A DNA stretch of 64,000 nt. Origin: Blastococcus xanthinilyticus (GTDB lineage Bacteria > Actinomycetota > Actinomycetes > Mycobacteriales > Geodermatophilaceae). Numbering within the stretch: the stretch's first letter is position 1; the number at the start of each line of letters is the position of its first letter. The stretch covers positions 1-64,000 of the forward strand of contig NZ_VNHW01000006.1 of assembly GCF_008124835.1 (NCBI RefSeq). Reading direction: 5' to 3'. A model generated the notes under the pieces. That model saw only the letters and a list, made by a program, of their open reading frames with translations. It made no database searches and was not told the DNA's origin. Positions 34,571-43,266 of this stretch are shown here, in pieces. A program made the position numbers and the translations under genes.

Positions 34571-35470
34571 TCACGATGAGATCCCGAACATGCGGAGCAT
34601 GAAGGGAACGAGCACGAACAGGGTCAGTCCAGTGACCAGCAGGGCCAGCGGGCGCGACATCCGCTCGCTGACCTGATTGGCCTGGGTACGGGCGTCGGAC
34701 AGCTCGGCGTGGCGAAGCGTGCGGGCGCTGGCCAGCAGGGTGTTGTAGACCGAGGCGCCGTCGGCGGCTACTGCCGCGATGTCGGCGAGGTTGCGCAGCT
34801 CGGCGACCTGTAGCTCCTCACCGAGGTCGCGCAGCTCGCCCCACGGCTTGCGGCCGGACAGCGCTGCCCGGCGGATGGCGCGGCGCATGCGAACGAACGG
34901 CATGCTTCCCGAGATCTCGGCGGCCTCCTCCAGCGCCTGCTCCACCGAGCCGCGCGCCCGACGTTCACCGGCCACCAGGGTGAGGAAGGACTCGAGGTTG
35001 CTCCGGAACTCCATCCGCGCCTTGTCCGCCGCCTCACGGGCCTCGGCCGAGGGCAAGAACCACCCGACGACGGCGATCCCGAGCCCGACCGCGGCGGGCA
35101 GGACGAAGGGCACCGGAACGTCGACCAACACGAGCACCAGGCCGAACAGGGACGGAGTGAGCAAGCCGGCGAGTGCCAGGGTCAGCTTGCGGGCCGCCAG
35201 CTGAGCGCGGGTCCAGCCGATGATCGACAGGTCGGCGTCCGAGACGCCCAGATGCCCGTCCAACACCCGCGCCACCGGCACCGGCAGCCAGTCCCACCGG
35301 TTCTGAATGGACGCCGGCACCGACGGCGCCGTTCGCACGGTCGGCTCGGCCGCCAACTGCTCCAGTGCGGCCACCAACGACGGCGGCGCCGGACGCAGGG
35401 CACGGACCCCGAGTACGAGGCCGCCGGCGATCAGCATCCCGGCGAGGGTTGCCGTCTGCAGCCCGGTCAC
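34571..35470 (-). CDS. tadC: TadC-like pilus inner-membrane protein
   Basis: This 299-residue protein belongs to the GspF/TadC family of platform proteins. Membrane helices lie near 5-25, 95-140 and 275-299, and the cytoplasmic part between them has the family-type charged helices (RMEFRSNLESFLTLVAGERR, RKPWGELRDLGEEL). GTG 35470 overlaps the TadB stop (GTGA). With TadB it should form the membrane platform driven by the TadA ATPase. Confidence 0.88.
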   Translation of the reverse strand: MTGLQTATLAGMLIAGGLVLGVRALRPAPPSLVAALEQLAAEPTVRTAPSVPASIQNRWDWLPVPVARVLDGHLGVSDADLSIIGWTRAQLAARKLTLALAGLLTPSLFGLVLVLVDVPVPFVLPAAVGLGIAVVGWFLPSAEAREAADKARMEFRSNLESFLTLVAGERRARGSVEQALEEAAEISGSMPFVRMRRAIRRAALSGRKPWGELRDLGEELQVAELRNLADIAAVAADGASVYNTLLASARTLRHAELSDARTQANQVSERMSRPLALLVTGLTLFVLVPFMLRMFGISS

Positions 35471-36333
35471 GGATTCACCGGAGCCGGGGCCGGATCGAAG
35501 AGCACCCGCGGGGGCTTGACCGGCTCGGACAACCGGCGCATCCACCGCAGCGAGGTCGCGAAGATCGCCACCACTGCCAGGAGGGCGATCTGCCCGGCCG
35601 GCGTCGAGTAGCCCGACAGGAAGGTCCGGGCGAACAGCGTCATCCCGACCACCAGCACCAGCGTCACCACGACGATGGTGCGCATGTTCGACCGCGGCTT
35701 GGCGCGTTCGGCCTCCACCTCACGGACCATGCGGGAGCGGTCGTCGAGGTCGGCAGCCAGGGCGGTGAGCACCTCGGCGAGCCCTGGCCCCCCGTTGCGC
35801 TCCCGCAGGATGAGCACCATGGCGATCTTCTCGGCGGCTGGATCGTCGATCTCGCGGGCGAACTGGCGCAGCGCGGTCTCGGTGCCCTGCGGCCCCATCC
35901 TGTTCACCAGGTTGGTGACCGCGGGGGCGAGCGGCTCCGGCACCGAGCTGAGGGAGCGGCGCAGAGCATCGCGCGTCGAGCCGGCGGCGCCAGAGCTGAT
36001 CAGGTCGGCCAACCGTCGCGTCCAGTCCGCCAGCGCCTCGGACGTAGCTATCAGTCGCTTGGCTGCCTGACCGCCGCCGAGCACCTTCGGGATGAATACG
36101 ACGCCGCCCGCGGCGCCCAGCGCCGCGGCCGGCCAGCCCGTAACAAGCAGAGTGAGAACGCCGGCGGCCAGCGCACCGAGGAGCAGTGGAGTGGCTCGCC
36201 GCCAGGAGGACGAGCGCACCGACGGCGAACGCTCCGGCAGGAAGGAGACGCCGCGCACCGCCCCGACGACGCCGACCAGGCCGGCCGAGAGCAGCAGCCC
36301 GGACAGGGTCAGCAGCAGCGCGCCGGCGGTCAC
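35467..36333 (-). CDS. tadB: TadB-like pilus inner-membrane protein
   Basis: The 288-residue product has a GspF-type domain (LADWTRRLADLISSGA, then LPRERNGG-like LILRERNGGPGLAEVL) flanked by paired helices at both ends (about 5-75 and 215-265). GTG 36333 overlaps the TadA stop (GTGA), while the open frame extends further upstream in another register of the neighbour. It is coupled to TadC downstream. The order TadA-TadB-TadC is that of standard Tad loci. Confidence 0.88.
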   Translation of the reverse strand: MTAGALLLTLSGLLLSAGLVGVVGAVRGVSFLPERSPSVRSSSWRRATPLLLGALAAGVLTLLVTGWPAAALGAAGGVVFIPKVLGGGQAAKRLIATSEALADWTRRLADLISSGAAGSTRDALRRSLSSVPEPLAPAVTNLVNRMGPQGTETALRQFAREIDDPAAEKIAMVLILRERNGGPGLAEVLTALAADLDDRSRMVREVEAERAKPRSNMRTIVVVTLVLVVGMTLFARTFLSGYSTPAGQIALLAVVAIFATSLRWMRRLSEPVKPPRVLFDPAPAPVNP

Positions 36334-37814
36334 GACGCACGCTCGCGGCGGTGGAAACCGGTGCGCCAGTCCGAGGCGCCCGGCTGCAGCCAGTCCAGAT
36401 CGAAGCCGGTCGCGGTCAGCCGCTCGGCCAGTGACTCGCTGAGCATCCCCGGCCCGGTGGCCTGCGCGCGCCCGTCCTCCGCGCGCGGCGCGAAGATCGG
36501 CTTGAGGTCGGGTCGACCGGAGTCCCCGATCGGGCCGAGTTCGTAGATGCCCGAGACATACCGGGCGTAGTCGCGGTCGCGATGCACGTGCACGACCAGG
36601 TTCAGGGCGGCCAGTGAGCGCAGGACCAGCTCCGGGGAAGGTGCCGGATGCGCCTTCAGCGCGTTGATCAGCACCTTGTCGAACACGCCGGCGGCCGACG
36701 GCGAATGGATCGTGCACATGACCGACGAGATGCCGCTGGTCGCCGCCTCCAGCAGATAGGTGACATAGGCGCCGCGGACCTCACCCACGAGTACCCAGGT
36801 CGGGGACGCGCGCAGTGCCAGGTGCAGCGCATCCCCCATGTCGAACCCGCCTCTACCTTCGGCGTTGGGCAGTCGGGACTCGAACGGTCGGCACACCGCG
36901 TGCCGCCTGACCAGCTGCCGGCGGTCGGGATCCCACCGAGGCAGGTGCAGGCCCAGCTCCCGCTCGTCCTCCACGGTGATGACCACGTTGTTCCACGGGA
37001 TCGCGTTGCCCAGCGCACGCAGCAGCGTCGTCTTGCCGACCCCCGGCGCTCCGCTGATCAGCGGCGATGCGCCGGCGAGGATCGAGGCATGCAAGAAAGC
37101 TCGGACCGGTGAGTCGACCATGTCCATGCCGTGGAGGTCGTCGAGGCTCGGATCACTGAACCGGTGCACCCGGATCACCCCGGCCGGGCGCGGCAGCACG
37201 TCCATCGCCGCCTGCAGCCGGGCGCCCAGCTCGGTCACGCCGTTCAGCCGCACGTTCAGAATGGGGTTGGCCGAAGAGAACTCACGGCTGGTCTGCCCGT
37301 CGTCCGACCGTGAACCGATTGACCGCAGCAGCTGCTCGAGCTCCTCGTCGCTGGAGGCGATCGCCGGCCCGGGCACCAGTTGGCCACTGGCCATCCGCAG
37401 CATCGTCGGCTCGCAGCCCTCGAAGTGGATGTCCTCCACGTCGTCCAGGGCCATGAGGGGAGCCAGTCGCCCCAGCCCGTCCAGCTCGGCCAGCACGGCC
37501 TCGAAGATCGTGTCTTCGGTGGTCACCGTCGGCGCCGGACGGCCGCGGTTGGCCTCGTGCAGCAGCCACTGGTCGTACTCGTCCCGGATCAACTTCCGGG
37601 TCAGCTCTCGCCGCGGGCCTGGGGCGTAGTTCCTGTCCTCCACCGTCAACCGGGTCGACACCCGGTCACGCAGCTCCACGACGACGCGGTACTCGGTGCT
37701 GTTGAGCTCTCCGGTTTCGATGGGCGTGGCGTCGACCGGCGCGGCCGCCGGCCGCAGCAAGTCACGGCCGGCCGGGACTTCCCACCGCGGCGACGCGGTG
37801 TCCTCACTGCTCAT
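36330..37814 (-). CDS. tadA: TadA/CpaF-family pilus assembly ATPase
   Basis: This 494-residue secretion ATPase powers Flp pilus assembly. Walker A is SGAPGVGKTTLLRALGNAIP (about residue 258), the Asp box VITVEDERELGL follows, and the His-box-like region SSVMCTIHSPSAAGVF is near 380. The N-terminal 200 residues are the CpaF-type N-domain (ILNVRLNGVTELGARLQAAM). Walker B-like VLVGEVRGAYVTYLLEA is near 350. ATG 37814 overlaps the TadZ stop (ATGA). Confidence 0.93.
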   Translation of the reverse strand: MSSEDTASPRWEVPAGRDLLRPAAAPVDATPIETGELNSTEYRVVVELRDRVSTRLTVEDRNYAPGPRRELTRKLIRDEYDQWLLHEANRGRPAPTVTTEDTIFEAVLAELDGLGRLAPLMALDDVEDIHFEGCEPTMLRMASGQLVPGPAIASSDEELEQLLRSIGSRSDDGQTSREFSSANPILNVRLNGVTELGARLQAAMDVLPRPAGVIRVHRFSDPSLDDLHGMDMVDSPVRAFLHASILAGASPLISGAPGVGKTTLLRALGNAIPWNNVVITVEDERELGLHLPRWDPDRRQLVRRHAVCRPFESRLPNAEGRGGFDMGDALHLALRASPTWVLVGEVRGAYVTYLLEAATSGISSVMCTIHSPSAAGVFDKVLINALKAHPAPSPELVLRSLAALNLVVHVHRDRDYARYVSGIYELGPIGDSGRPDLKPIFAPRAEDGRAQATGPGMLSESLAERLTATGFDLDWLQPGASDWRTGFHRRERAS

Positions 37815-38593
37815 CCGGCCACCGCCTCGGCGACACGGGACGCCTCCATCGGACTGGTCAGCGTTTGGGCCAGGGAAGACGCCGCGCGCAGCAGGGCGGA
37901 CCGTCGCAGCGTCTTCGGACTGACGGTCGCGCCGTCGGAGAGCGCCTGCGCTGTAGTCCGGTCATAGGGCAACGTGCCCGCCAGCGGCAGGTCCAACGCC
38001 TTGGCAACTTCGCCGGCGGAGTACGGACCGTCCCCGACCACGAGTGCGGAGACCTTCCCCAGGTCGCCCAGTTCATGGCGCAGTCGTTGCGTCGCATCCT
38101 GCGCCGCGTGCACCGACCGCACGCTGGGCCGCACCGCCAGCAGCACCCGATCGGCGGCTCGCAGCACCGGCCAGCATCCGCGCTCGGTCAGCAGTCGTCC
38201 GGCGTCGACCAAGGCGTCCCGCCCGATCGACGCATTCGATGTGTGCAGGGCCGACGCCAGCCGCTCCCATGCCTCGGCGGTGAACGAGGTGCCCTGCGCG
38301 GCGGTCGTCACTCCCGGAACCAGCCACACCTGCGGCTGCTCGGGGACCTCCACCGCATGCTCGACGAGTATCGTGGCGGCCTGCGTCGCCGGGACACCCC
38401 GCCTGGCCGCCGTCGACCATGACAGCAGTCCCCGGTCGACGCTGACCCGGCCGGCCAGCAGCCCCGGCGCCATGTCCCCGCCGGCCGGGTCACAGTCGGC
38501 CACCAGCAATGGCCCTGGCCACGCCAGGGCCAACGCCCAGGTCGAGGTGGTCACCCCGGGCGCGGCCTTTCCCGAGGTCACGACGGTGAGCAT
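37811..38593 (-). CDS. TadZ/CpaE-like MinD-family localisation protein
   Basis: The 260-residue protein resembles the ParA/MinD domain of CpaE/TadZ: an altered P-loop SGKAAPGVTTSTWALALAWP at residue 7, DCDPAGGDMAPGL for the switch I Asp, and VSALVVGDGPYSAGEVAKAL with a late MinD-type strand. The lysine of GK[ST] is replaced by valine, and TadZ proteins with atypical Walker A are known. There is no receiver domain. It probably places the pilus at a cell site. It is coupled to TadA downstream and follows the SAF protein after 4 bp. Confidence 0.8.
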   Translation of the reverse strand: MLTVVTSGKAAPGVTTSTWALALAWPGPLLVADCDPAGGDMAPGLLAGRVSVDRGLLSWSTAARRGVPATQAATILVEHAVEVPEQPQVWLVPGVTTAAQGTSFTAEAWERLASALHTSNASIGRDALVDAGRLLTERGCWPVLRAADRVLLAVRPSVRSVHAAQDATQRLRHELGDLGKVSALVVGDGPYSAGEVAKALDLPLAGTLPYDRTTAQALSDGATVSPKTLRRSALLRAASSLAQTLTSPMEASRVAEAVAG

Positions 38594-38597
38594 CGGT

Positions 38598-39332
38598 TCA
38601 CCGCCCCGCCGGCAGCAGGATCAACGCCAGGTTGCCGGTCGATGCCAGTTCGGCCACCTGCACGCCGTCGTCCGCGCTGACTCGCACGTCGACCACCGTC
38701 ACTTGTGTGGCCTGGTTCAGCGGACCGACCTCGGCGACCGTCGCGTCGATCTGCTGATCGCGATCGCCTCTGGGCTCGTCCGTCGGGGTACCGCTGCCGA
38801 TGGTCGAGCCGGTGCTGCCGGGCGTCGCCACGATCAGTACCCGCTGGCCTGGGCTCAGCCCGCGGGCCGGAAACTGCCCTTCCTTCAATGGCAGGGCTAC
38901 CAACATCTCCCCCGCCGCGAATCCGCTGTCCGGGCCGACCTGCGCGCCGGTCAGCAGCTCTCCCCGGGTCAGTGGGACCTGGGCGACCATCCCGACGATC
39001 TGGGACCGCTGCGACGCTGGGATCGGTGACAGGTTGGGATCCGACGTCACGTTCGCAACCGCCAGATCCTCCGTGGTGATCGTCGAGCCAAGCGGCACGT
39101 CTCGGGCGACCGCCAGCACCTCCGTGTGCGCGGTCAGCATCTGGCCGGCGGCGAGAGCCAGCAGCCCCCCGAGCAGCACGAGCAGCACGCTCAGAACCAG
39201 CGACTTGCGGCTGGTACGTCTCCTTGCCGCGGCGCTACGCAGCGGAGGAGCCGGCGGCGGCGCGGCCTCGGGCGCCGGAGCCGGATAGCGCCCGGCCGCC
39301 GGCGACACCATCCCGTCGACCCGCGTCGTCAC
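38598..39332 (-). CDS. CpaB/RcpC-like SAF-domain protein
   Basis: This 244-residue protein has a proline-rich cytoplasmic start, a membrane helix (LVLSVLLVLLGGLLALAAGQ) and an SAF domain (about 75-140; VLAVARDVPLGSTITTEDLA, then GMVAQVPLTRGELLTG). That matches CpaB/RcpC proteins, which in Gram-negative Tad systems support the secretin and in Gram-positive ones may organise the pilus at the wall. GTG 39332 overlaps the preceding stop (GTGA). The open frame runs much further upstream, within the neighbouring gene. Confidence 0.83.
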   Translation of the reverse strand: MTTRVDGMVSPAAGRYPAPAPEAAPPPAPPLRSAAARRRTSRKSLVLSVLLVLLGGLLALAAGQMLTAHTEVLAVARDVPLGSTITTEDLAVANVTSDPNLSPIPASQRSQIVGMVAQVPLTRGELLTGAQVGPDSGFAAGEMLVALPLKEGQFPARGLSPGQRVLIVATPGSTGSTIGSGTPTDEPRGDRDQQIDATVAEVGPLNQATQVTVVDVRVSADDGVQVAELASTGNLALILLPAGR

Positions 39333-40294
39333 CTGATCACCACCGACTGCACCTCCGCCACCGCGAACGTCGCGTTCGAGGTCGTCGTCAGACCCGGCAG
39401 CGTGCCGGTGGCCCCGGTCGACGAGGTCCAGGTGACCGACCACTGGATTCCGTACGTCGCCGTCACCCGCCCATCGGGCTGGTGGATCGATGAGTGCGGG
39501 TACCGGTAGTCGCAGCCCGCCGGCGACGGGGTCCACACCCCGTTGCCCGGCCGCCAGGCCACGCCAGGACCGGGACACGACACCGCGGCAGCCCCATCGC
39601 CCGGCGTGAACGACAGCGACGTCGGGGTCACGCTCACTTCCGCCCACACGCCTCCAGCGTCGGCACGCGCGGTCAGCGCTCGGAAGGATTCGGGGGCGGT
39701 CCAGAACCAGGTGTAGGCGTTGACGACCGTGAACGGCTGCCCGTCCTGCAGCGTCCCGGCCGGATATCGGCCCGTTGTCGGTGACGGCACAGTGAGTGTG
39801 CTGAGCGCCTGTTGCGCGAGCTGCGCTGGATCGATCGCGGGCGGAGCCGCTGGCGGGGTCGCCGACCAGAAGCTGAAGCCGTTGGTACCGGGGAACGCCC
39901 CACCGCCGGTGTAGGAAAGACAGCTGTAGATGGCGCCATCCGTGCGACCGCCCCAGATGGGCGAGTCCTTCGGAGGCTGGTGGGCCATCGCCTCCACGTA
40001 GCACTGCATGTCCTGTGCCCACCATGCCTGGCCGTCCTGGCAGGGAATGACGGTGCCGGAGGGGCTGACAGTGCAGACAGCCGGCGAGGTACCGCCACCG
40101 GCGGCGGGAGTTGTTGCGCTCGTTGGGGCCGCCGTCCCGCCGTCACCCTCGCCCGTCTCGACTTCGACCACGCAGATGCCGTGCGAGTCGTACTGCTGGC
40201 AGGTCGCCGGGTCAGCGACAGCAGTCGGTGGAAGGACCAGCGAAGCGCAGACGCACAGCAGCGCACCCGCCAGGCCGAGGGCTACTCGTCGCAT
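39329..40294 (-). CDS. Secreted protein of Tad operon, unknown
   Basis: The product (321 residues from ATG 40294) has a signal peptide (ALGLAGALLCVCASLVLPPTAVA), then a cysteine-containing extracellular region with a Thr/Pro-rich linker and a tryptophan-rich C-terminal domain. It likely sits outside the membrane as a pilus-associated factor. I know similar secreted proteins beside actinobacterial SAF/TadZ genes but no function. The gene overlaps the lipoprotein's end by 13 bp and couples to the SAF gene by GTGA. A start at 40333 is also in frame. Confidence 0.72.
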   Translation of the reverse strand: MRRVALGLAGALLCVCASLVLPPTAVADPATCQQYDSHGICVVEVETGEGDGGTAAPTSATTPAAGGGTSPAVCTVSPSGTVIPCQDGQAWWAQDMQCYVEAMAHQPPKDSPIWGGRTDGAIYSCLSYTGGGAFPGTNGFSFWSATPPAAPPAIDPAQLAQQALSTLTVPSPTTGRYPAGTLQDGQPFTVVNAYTWFWTAPESFRALTARADAGGVWAEVSVTPTSLSFTPGDGAAAVSCPGPGVAWRPGNGVWTPSPAGCDYRYPHSSIHQPDGRVTATYGIQWSVTWTSSTGATGTLPGLTTTSNATFAVAEVQSVVIR

Positions 40295-40899
40295 GACTGC
40301 GCCTGCCGGTTCGGTGCCTCGCTGACCCGCCACGACGACGTGTCCGGATAGTTCGGGTTCACCACGGTGAGTTGCTGGATGAGGTATCTCGGACGACCGG
40401 GCGGCACGATGGACGACCCGGAGGCATCGATCGCGTCCACCTCGCCCACGTCAACGCAGGCGGTGACGACGACGGTCGGCAATACGGGTGACGGCGAAGC
40501 GGCGGGCCTGTTCGAGAGGTCAGTGCTGGCGGCAGACGCGGTCACCAGTTGCGACCGGCCGGCCTGCCGGTAGCCCTGAGACCGGAACTTGCCGATCGCC
40601 GTGGCCTGGGCTGTGGCTTCCGGAGCCACAGCGACCTGGTGGATCCCGTCGAGCGGGAGCGACGGGTCGAGGTACAGGTCGTCGATGGTCTCCAGGTAGT
40701 CCGGAACGAGCGCGATCGCCAGTGCCTGCGCTTCCTCGACGGGGCCCGGAGTGGGCGGTGAGGGGCTCGGCGTCTGAGAAGGCGCTGTCCCAGACATCGG
40801 CGGACTCGACGAGCCGGGGTCGGACGACGACGAACAACCCGAGGCCGTCAGCGCCAGGAGCACCGCGGCTGCCCCCGCCACCGTCCGTATCACCGTCAC
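40282..40899 (-). CDS. Putative lipoprotein, first gene of Tad operon
   Basis: The 205-residue protein has a signal peptide with the lipobox LTASGC, then a Ser/Pro-rich stretch and a domain of about 130 residues near TADE-like repeats (AIALVPDYLETIDDLYLDPS). Such small lipoproteins often head these loci. It might tether the pilus base or act as a pilotin-like factor; function is not known. It begins the operon that runs to 29567, with operator-like half-sites 94 bp upstream. Confidence 0.78.
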   Translation of the reverse strand: MTVIRTVAGAAAVLLALTASGCSSSSDPGSSSPPMSGTAPSQTPSPSPPTPGPVEEAQALAIALVPDYLETIDDLYLDPSLPLDGIHQVAVAPEATAQATAIGKFRSQGYRQAGRSQLVTASAASTDLSNRPAASPSPVLPTVVVTACVDVGEVDAIDASGSSIVPPGRPRYLIQQLTVVNPNYPDTSSWRVSEAPNRQAQSCDE

Positions 40900-40992
40900 G
40901 CCTGTTCACCTCCCAGCACGTCACCGTCCGTCGACCGAGGTTGCCCTCCCGGCCGAGCGGACGTGTGACCGTCGTCTCGTTCCCACCCTTTC

Positions 40993-41010
40993 GGGTGACA
41001 GGTTGTCCCT
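40993..41010. promoter_or_regulatory. Operator-like half-sites between Tad operon and prepilin peptidase
   Basis: GGGTGACA and TGTCCCT stand 3 nt apart. On the minus strand this reads AGGGACA, 3 nt, TGTCACCC: the same half-sites as in the repeat array at 23924-23978, where AGGGACA and TGTCACCC are 6 nt apart across the unit boundary. The distance to the first operon gene (94 bp) is similar to that at the T4SS operon (86 bp). Confidence 0.5.
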
Positions 41011-41155
41011 GAGTCCGTCACTCGTCCTCCGCGTCTGGGTGTATCGCGTGGTCCTGACACGCTCCCGCACCGGAAGCTGGGATGGCGCAGATATCCACAG
41101 GGCTGCGCAGCGAGGGGCAAACAGACCCCTGGAGCTCGAGGGTGGCCGCCAGCGG

Positions 41156-41794
41156 ATGAACGGCACGTGGATGGCGGCGTCAGCGGCGGCAGCGTTGATC
41201 GGCGCCGCAACCACCCCCTGGCTTACTTCTCGTGGGCTTGCGCAGCTCGCGCGGCTCGACGCTGCCCGCCCGGGCCTGGCGCTAGCCAGCGCCGTCGCCG
41301 GCGGTGGGGCGGGAGCCGCAGCGATCGTGACGTCTCACCGGGCGGGGACGTGGTGGCTCGTGCCCGCCCTGATGGTCTGGGGATGCGCCCTGGTCGCCGC
41401 GGCCTCCTGCGATGCGGTCACCCAACGCATCCCGACACCGCTCGTCCGGCAGGCCGCCGTCGGTACCGGCGTGCTGCTGACCGTCGGTCTCGTTGTGGAC
41501 GGTGGCTGGCGCGGCCTGCTGCTCAGCGGAGTCGCTGCTGCAGCGGCGGGCGCCGTCCTGCTGTTGTGCTGGCGGTTCGCGGGAGCGGGATTCGGTGACG
41601 TCCGACTGGCTGCACTCGGCGGTCTGGGTCTCGGACACGCCACGCATCGCGGCTTGTTGTTGGCGTTCATCGCATTCACCGTGATCACCGTGACGCAGGC
41701 CGTAATCACGCTGATGCGTGGTGGGGACCGCCAGAGCACCTTTCCCTACGGTCCTGCCCTCGCGGTTGGCTTCCTGCTTGCGGCCACCCTCTGA
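41156..41794 (+). CDS. A24 prepilin peptidase (TadV/CpaA-like)
   Basis: This 212-residue polytopic membrane protein carries the two catalytic aspartates of A24 peptidases: the first in ASCDAVTQRIPTPLV (about residue 85) and the second in the GxGD-like GAGFGDVRLAAL (about 143). Small CpaA/TadV enzymes of this length lack the methylase half. It should process the Flp and TadE-like pilins encoded by the divergent operon. ATG 41156 is preceded by only a weak ribosome site; the open frame extends to 41003. Confidence 0.87.
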   Translation: MNGTWMAASAAAALIGAATTPWLTSRGLAQLARLDAARPGLALASAVAGGGAGAAAIVTSHRAGTWWLVPALMVWGCALVAAASCDAVTQRIPTPLVRQAAVGTGVLLTVGLVVDGGWRGLLLSGVAAAAAGAVLLLCWRFAGAGFGDVRLAALGGLGLGHATHRGLLLAFIAFTVITVTQAVITLMRGGDRQSTFPYGPALAVGFLLAATL

Positions 41795-41873
41795 CGGTGA
41801 CGCCGATCGGAAACCGTGGGCGACGGGTTCCCCCCACATCTTTGGCACGGCGGCAGGGCGCCGGTCCTCACGG

Positions 41874-41888
41874 GGCGATCGCATCGCC
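41874..41888. terminator. Small inverted repeat between convergent genes
   Basis: GGCGAT and ATCGCC flank a 3-nt loop in the 148-bp gap between the prepilin peptidase and the convergent coiled-coil gene. It is short, so the terminator reading is tentative. Confidence 0.4.
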
Positions 41889-41942
41889 GATTCCAACAGG
41901 ACGCAGCGGCCAAGGACCGAGCTCGGCCACGCTGCTCCGGTG

Positions 41943-43148
41943 TCAGTCTCGGGTCTCTTTGGTTCCTGTGGCCGTGATCTCGCCTCGACGCCGTGCGCGT
42001 CCCGCGGGTGACTGGGGGCGCCGCGCCTTGGTGGTCAAGGCGTTGTCGAGTCGGGCTTCGGCTCGGTCGGCTCTGCTGCGCAGCTCGCGGGTTTCGTCGC
42101 GCGCCGTGTTGAGCTCTCCGCGCAACTCGGCGAGCTCGTCGCACTGTCGGCGGTTCTCCTCTTCGTGCCGAGCACGCAGGTCGTCGACTCGCTGGTGGCC
42201 GTGGGCCTCCTCGCGTTCGGCGTCGTGTACGGCGGCACCACGCTGAGCGGCCATCGCCGCCAACTCCTGGCGCAGCTCGCTGACTTGGTCGCGCAGATCC
42301 GCCCGTTGCTGTTCAGCCTGTGCCAGCTCCCGGCGTGCAGACACGGCCGCATCCTCGGCTCGGGTGGCGCGCGCCGCCTCGGCGTCGGCCCGCTCGACAG
42401 CGTTCCGGGAACGTTCTTCGGCCTCCGACTGCGCGACCAACGCGGCTTCCGCTCGTCGGATCGCAGCGTCGCGGTCACCATGTGCCTCGACCAGCCGCGC
42501 CTCGGCGACGGTCAGCTTCTCGGCCACATCGGCCGACTTCGCATCGGACTGCTTTCGCTCTGCATCGACGGCCGCGAGGGCGTCGGCCAGCTCAGCGTTC
42601 AGTCTGTCTCGCTCGGTCTCGGCCTCCGTTAGCTGCTGGCGAGCCTCTTCGAGCCCCGTACGGAGATACTCGCTCAGCGCAGAGGCCTCCTCAGCAGCGG
42701 AGTCAGCCTCCGCTCGCTCGGCCTCGGCGCGCTGTCGCGCTTGCTCGGCCCGGCTGGCGCGAGCCGCGGCGGTCGCGACCTGCTCTGCCGCCTCGCTCGT
42801 CACAGTTTCGATCTGTAGCTCGGCGGCCTCCGGATCGGCCACCGTCCGCAGCTCCTCGAGCAACACTCTCAGCTGCTGATTCAAGTGCTCGATCATGCCG
42901 GCGACCTGACCGTGCAACTCACCGGCCCGCTGTCGCGCGGCATCTATCGGCCGCTGCTCCATCCCGGCCGCGTGCCCGGACTGCTCCGTGCGCAGCCGGC
43001 GGCGGGCGTGCCAGGCGGCGGTCCGATTGTGCGCGCTGTCGTCGCAGTACTCCGGCGGTCGCCCTGCCCCGGATTGCGACTCCGCCGCCGGACGACGGCA
43101 GCCGGGGTATCGGCAGATTCGCTGTTCAGTCTCAGTTGTGTCGCTCAT
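41943..43148 (-). CDS. Coiled-coil protein with N-terminal Cys/His motif
   Basis: The 401-residue protein begins with a probable zinc-binding segment (CRYPGCRRPA, later YCDDSAHNR, four Cys/His ligands), then about 270 residues of continuous heptad-rich coiled coil (Ala, Glu, Arg and Gln) and a basic tail. Such proteins resemble KfrA-type DNA-organising factors of plasmids and similar coiled-coil proteins on actinobacterial elements, but no HTH is evident. ATG 43148 was chosen because the reading starts MSDTTETEQRICRYPG; the frame extends 43 codons upstream without a good site. Confidence 0.75.
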   Translation of the reverse strand: MSDTTETEQRICRYPGCRRPAAESQSGAGRPPEYCDDSAHNRTAAWHARRRLRTEQSGHAAGMEQRPIDAARQRAGELHGQVAGMIEHLNQQLRVLLEELRTVADPEAAELQIETVTSEAAEQVATAAARASRAEQARQRAEAERAEADSAAEEASALSEYLRTGLEEARQQLTEAETERDRLNAELADALAAVDAERKQSDAKSADVAEKLTVAEARLVEAHGDRDAAIRRAEAALVAQSEAEERSRNAVERADAEAARATRAEDAAVSARRELAQAEQQRADLRDQVSELRQELAAMAAQRGAAVHDAEREEAHGHQRVDDLRARHEEENRRQCDELAELRGELNTARDETRELRSRADRAEARLDNALTTKARRPQSPAGRARRRGEITATGTKETRD

Positions 43149-43266
43149 AACGTAAAGCTGCACCGACGTAATGACGACAGAACGCTTCTCCGACGGTCTG
43201 TGGACAATGAGCCTGCTTCCACATCTCCGGATGCAAGGCGTCGTCCGCGCCTGTGTCGCGTCGTTG

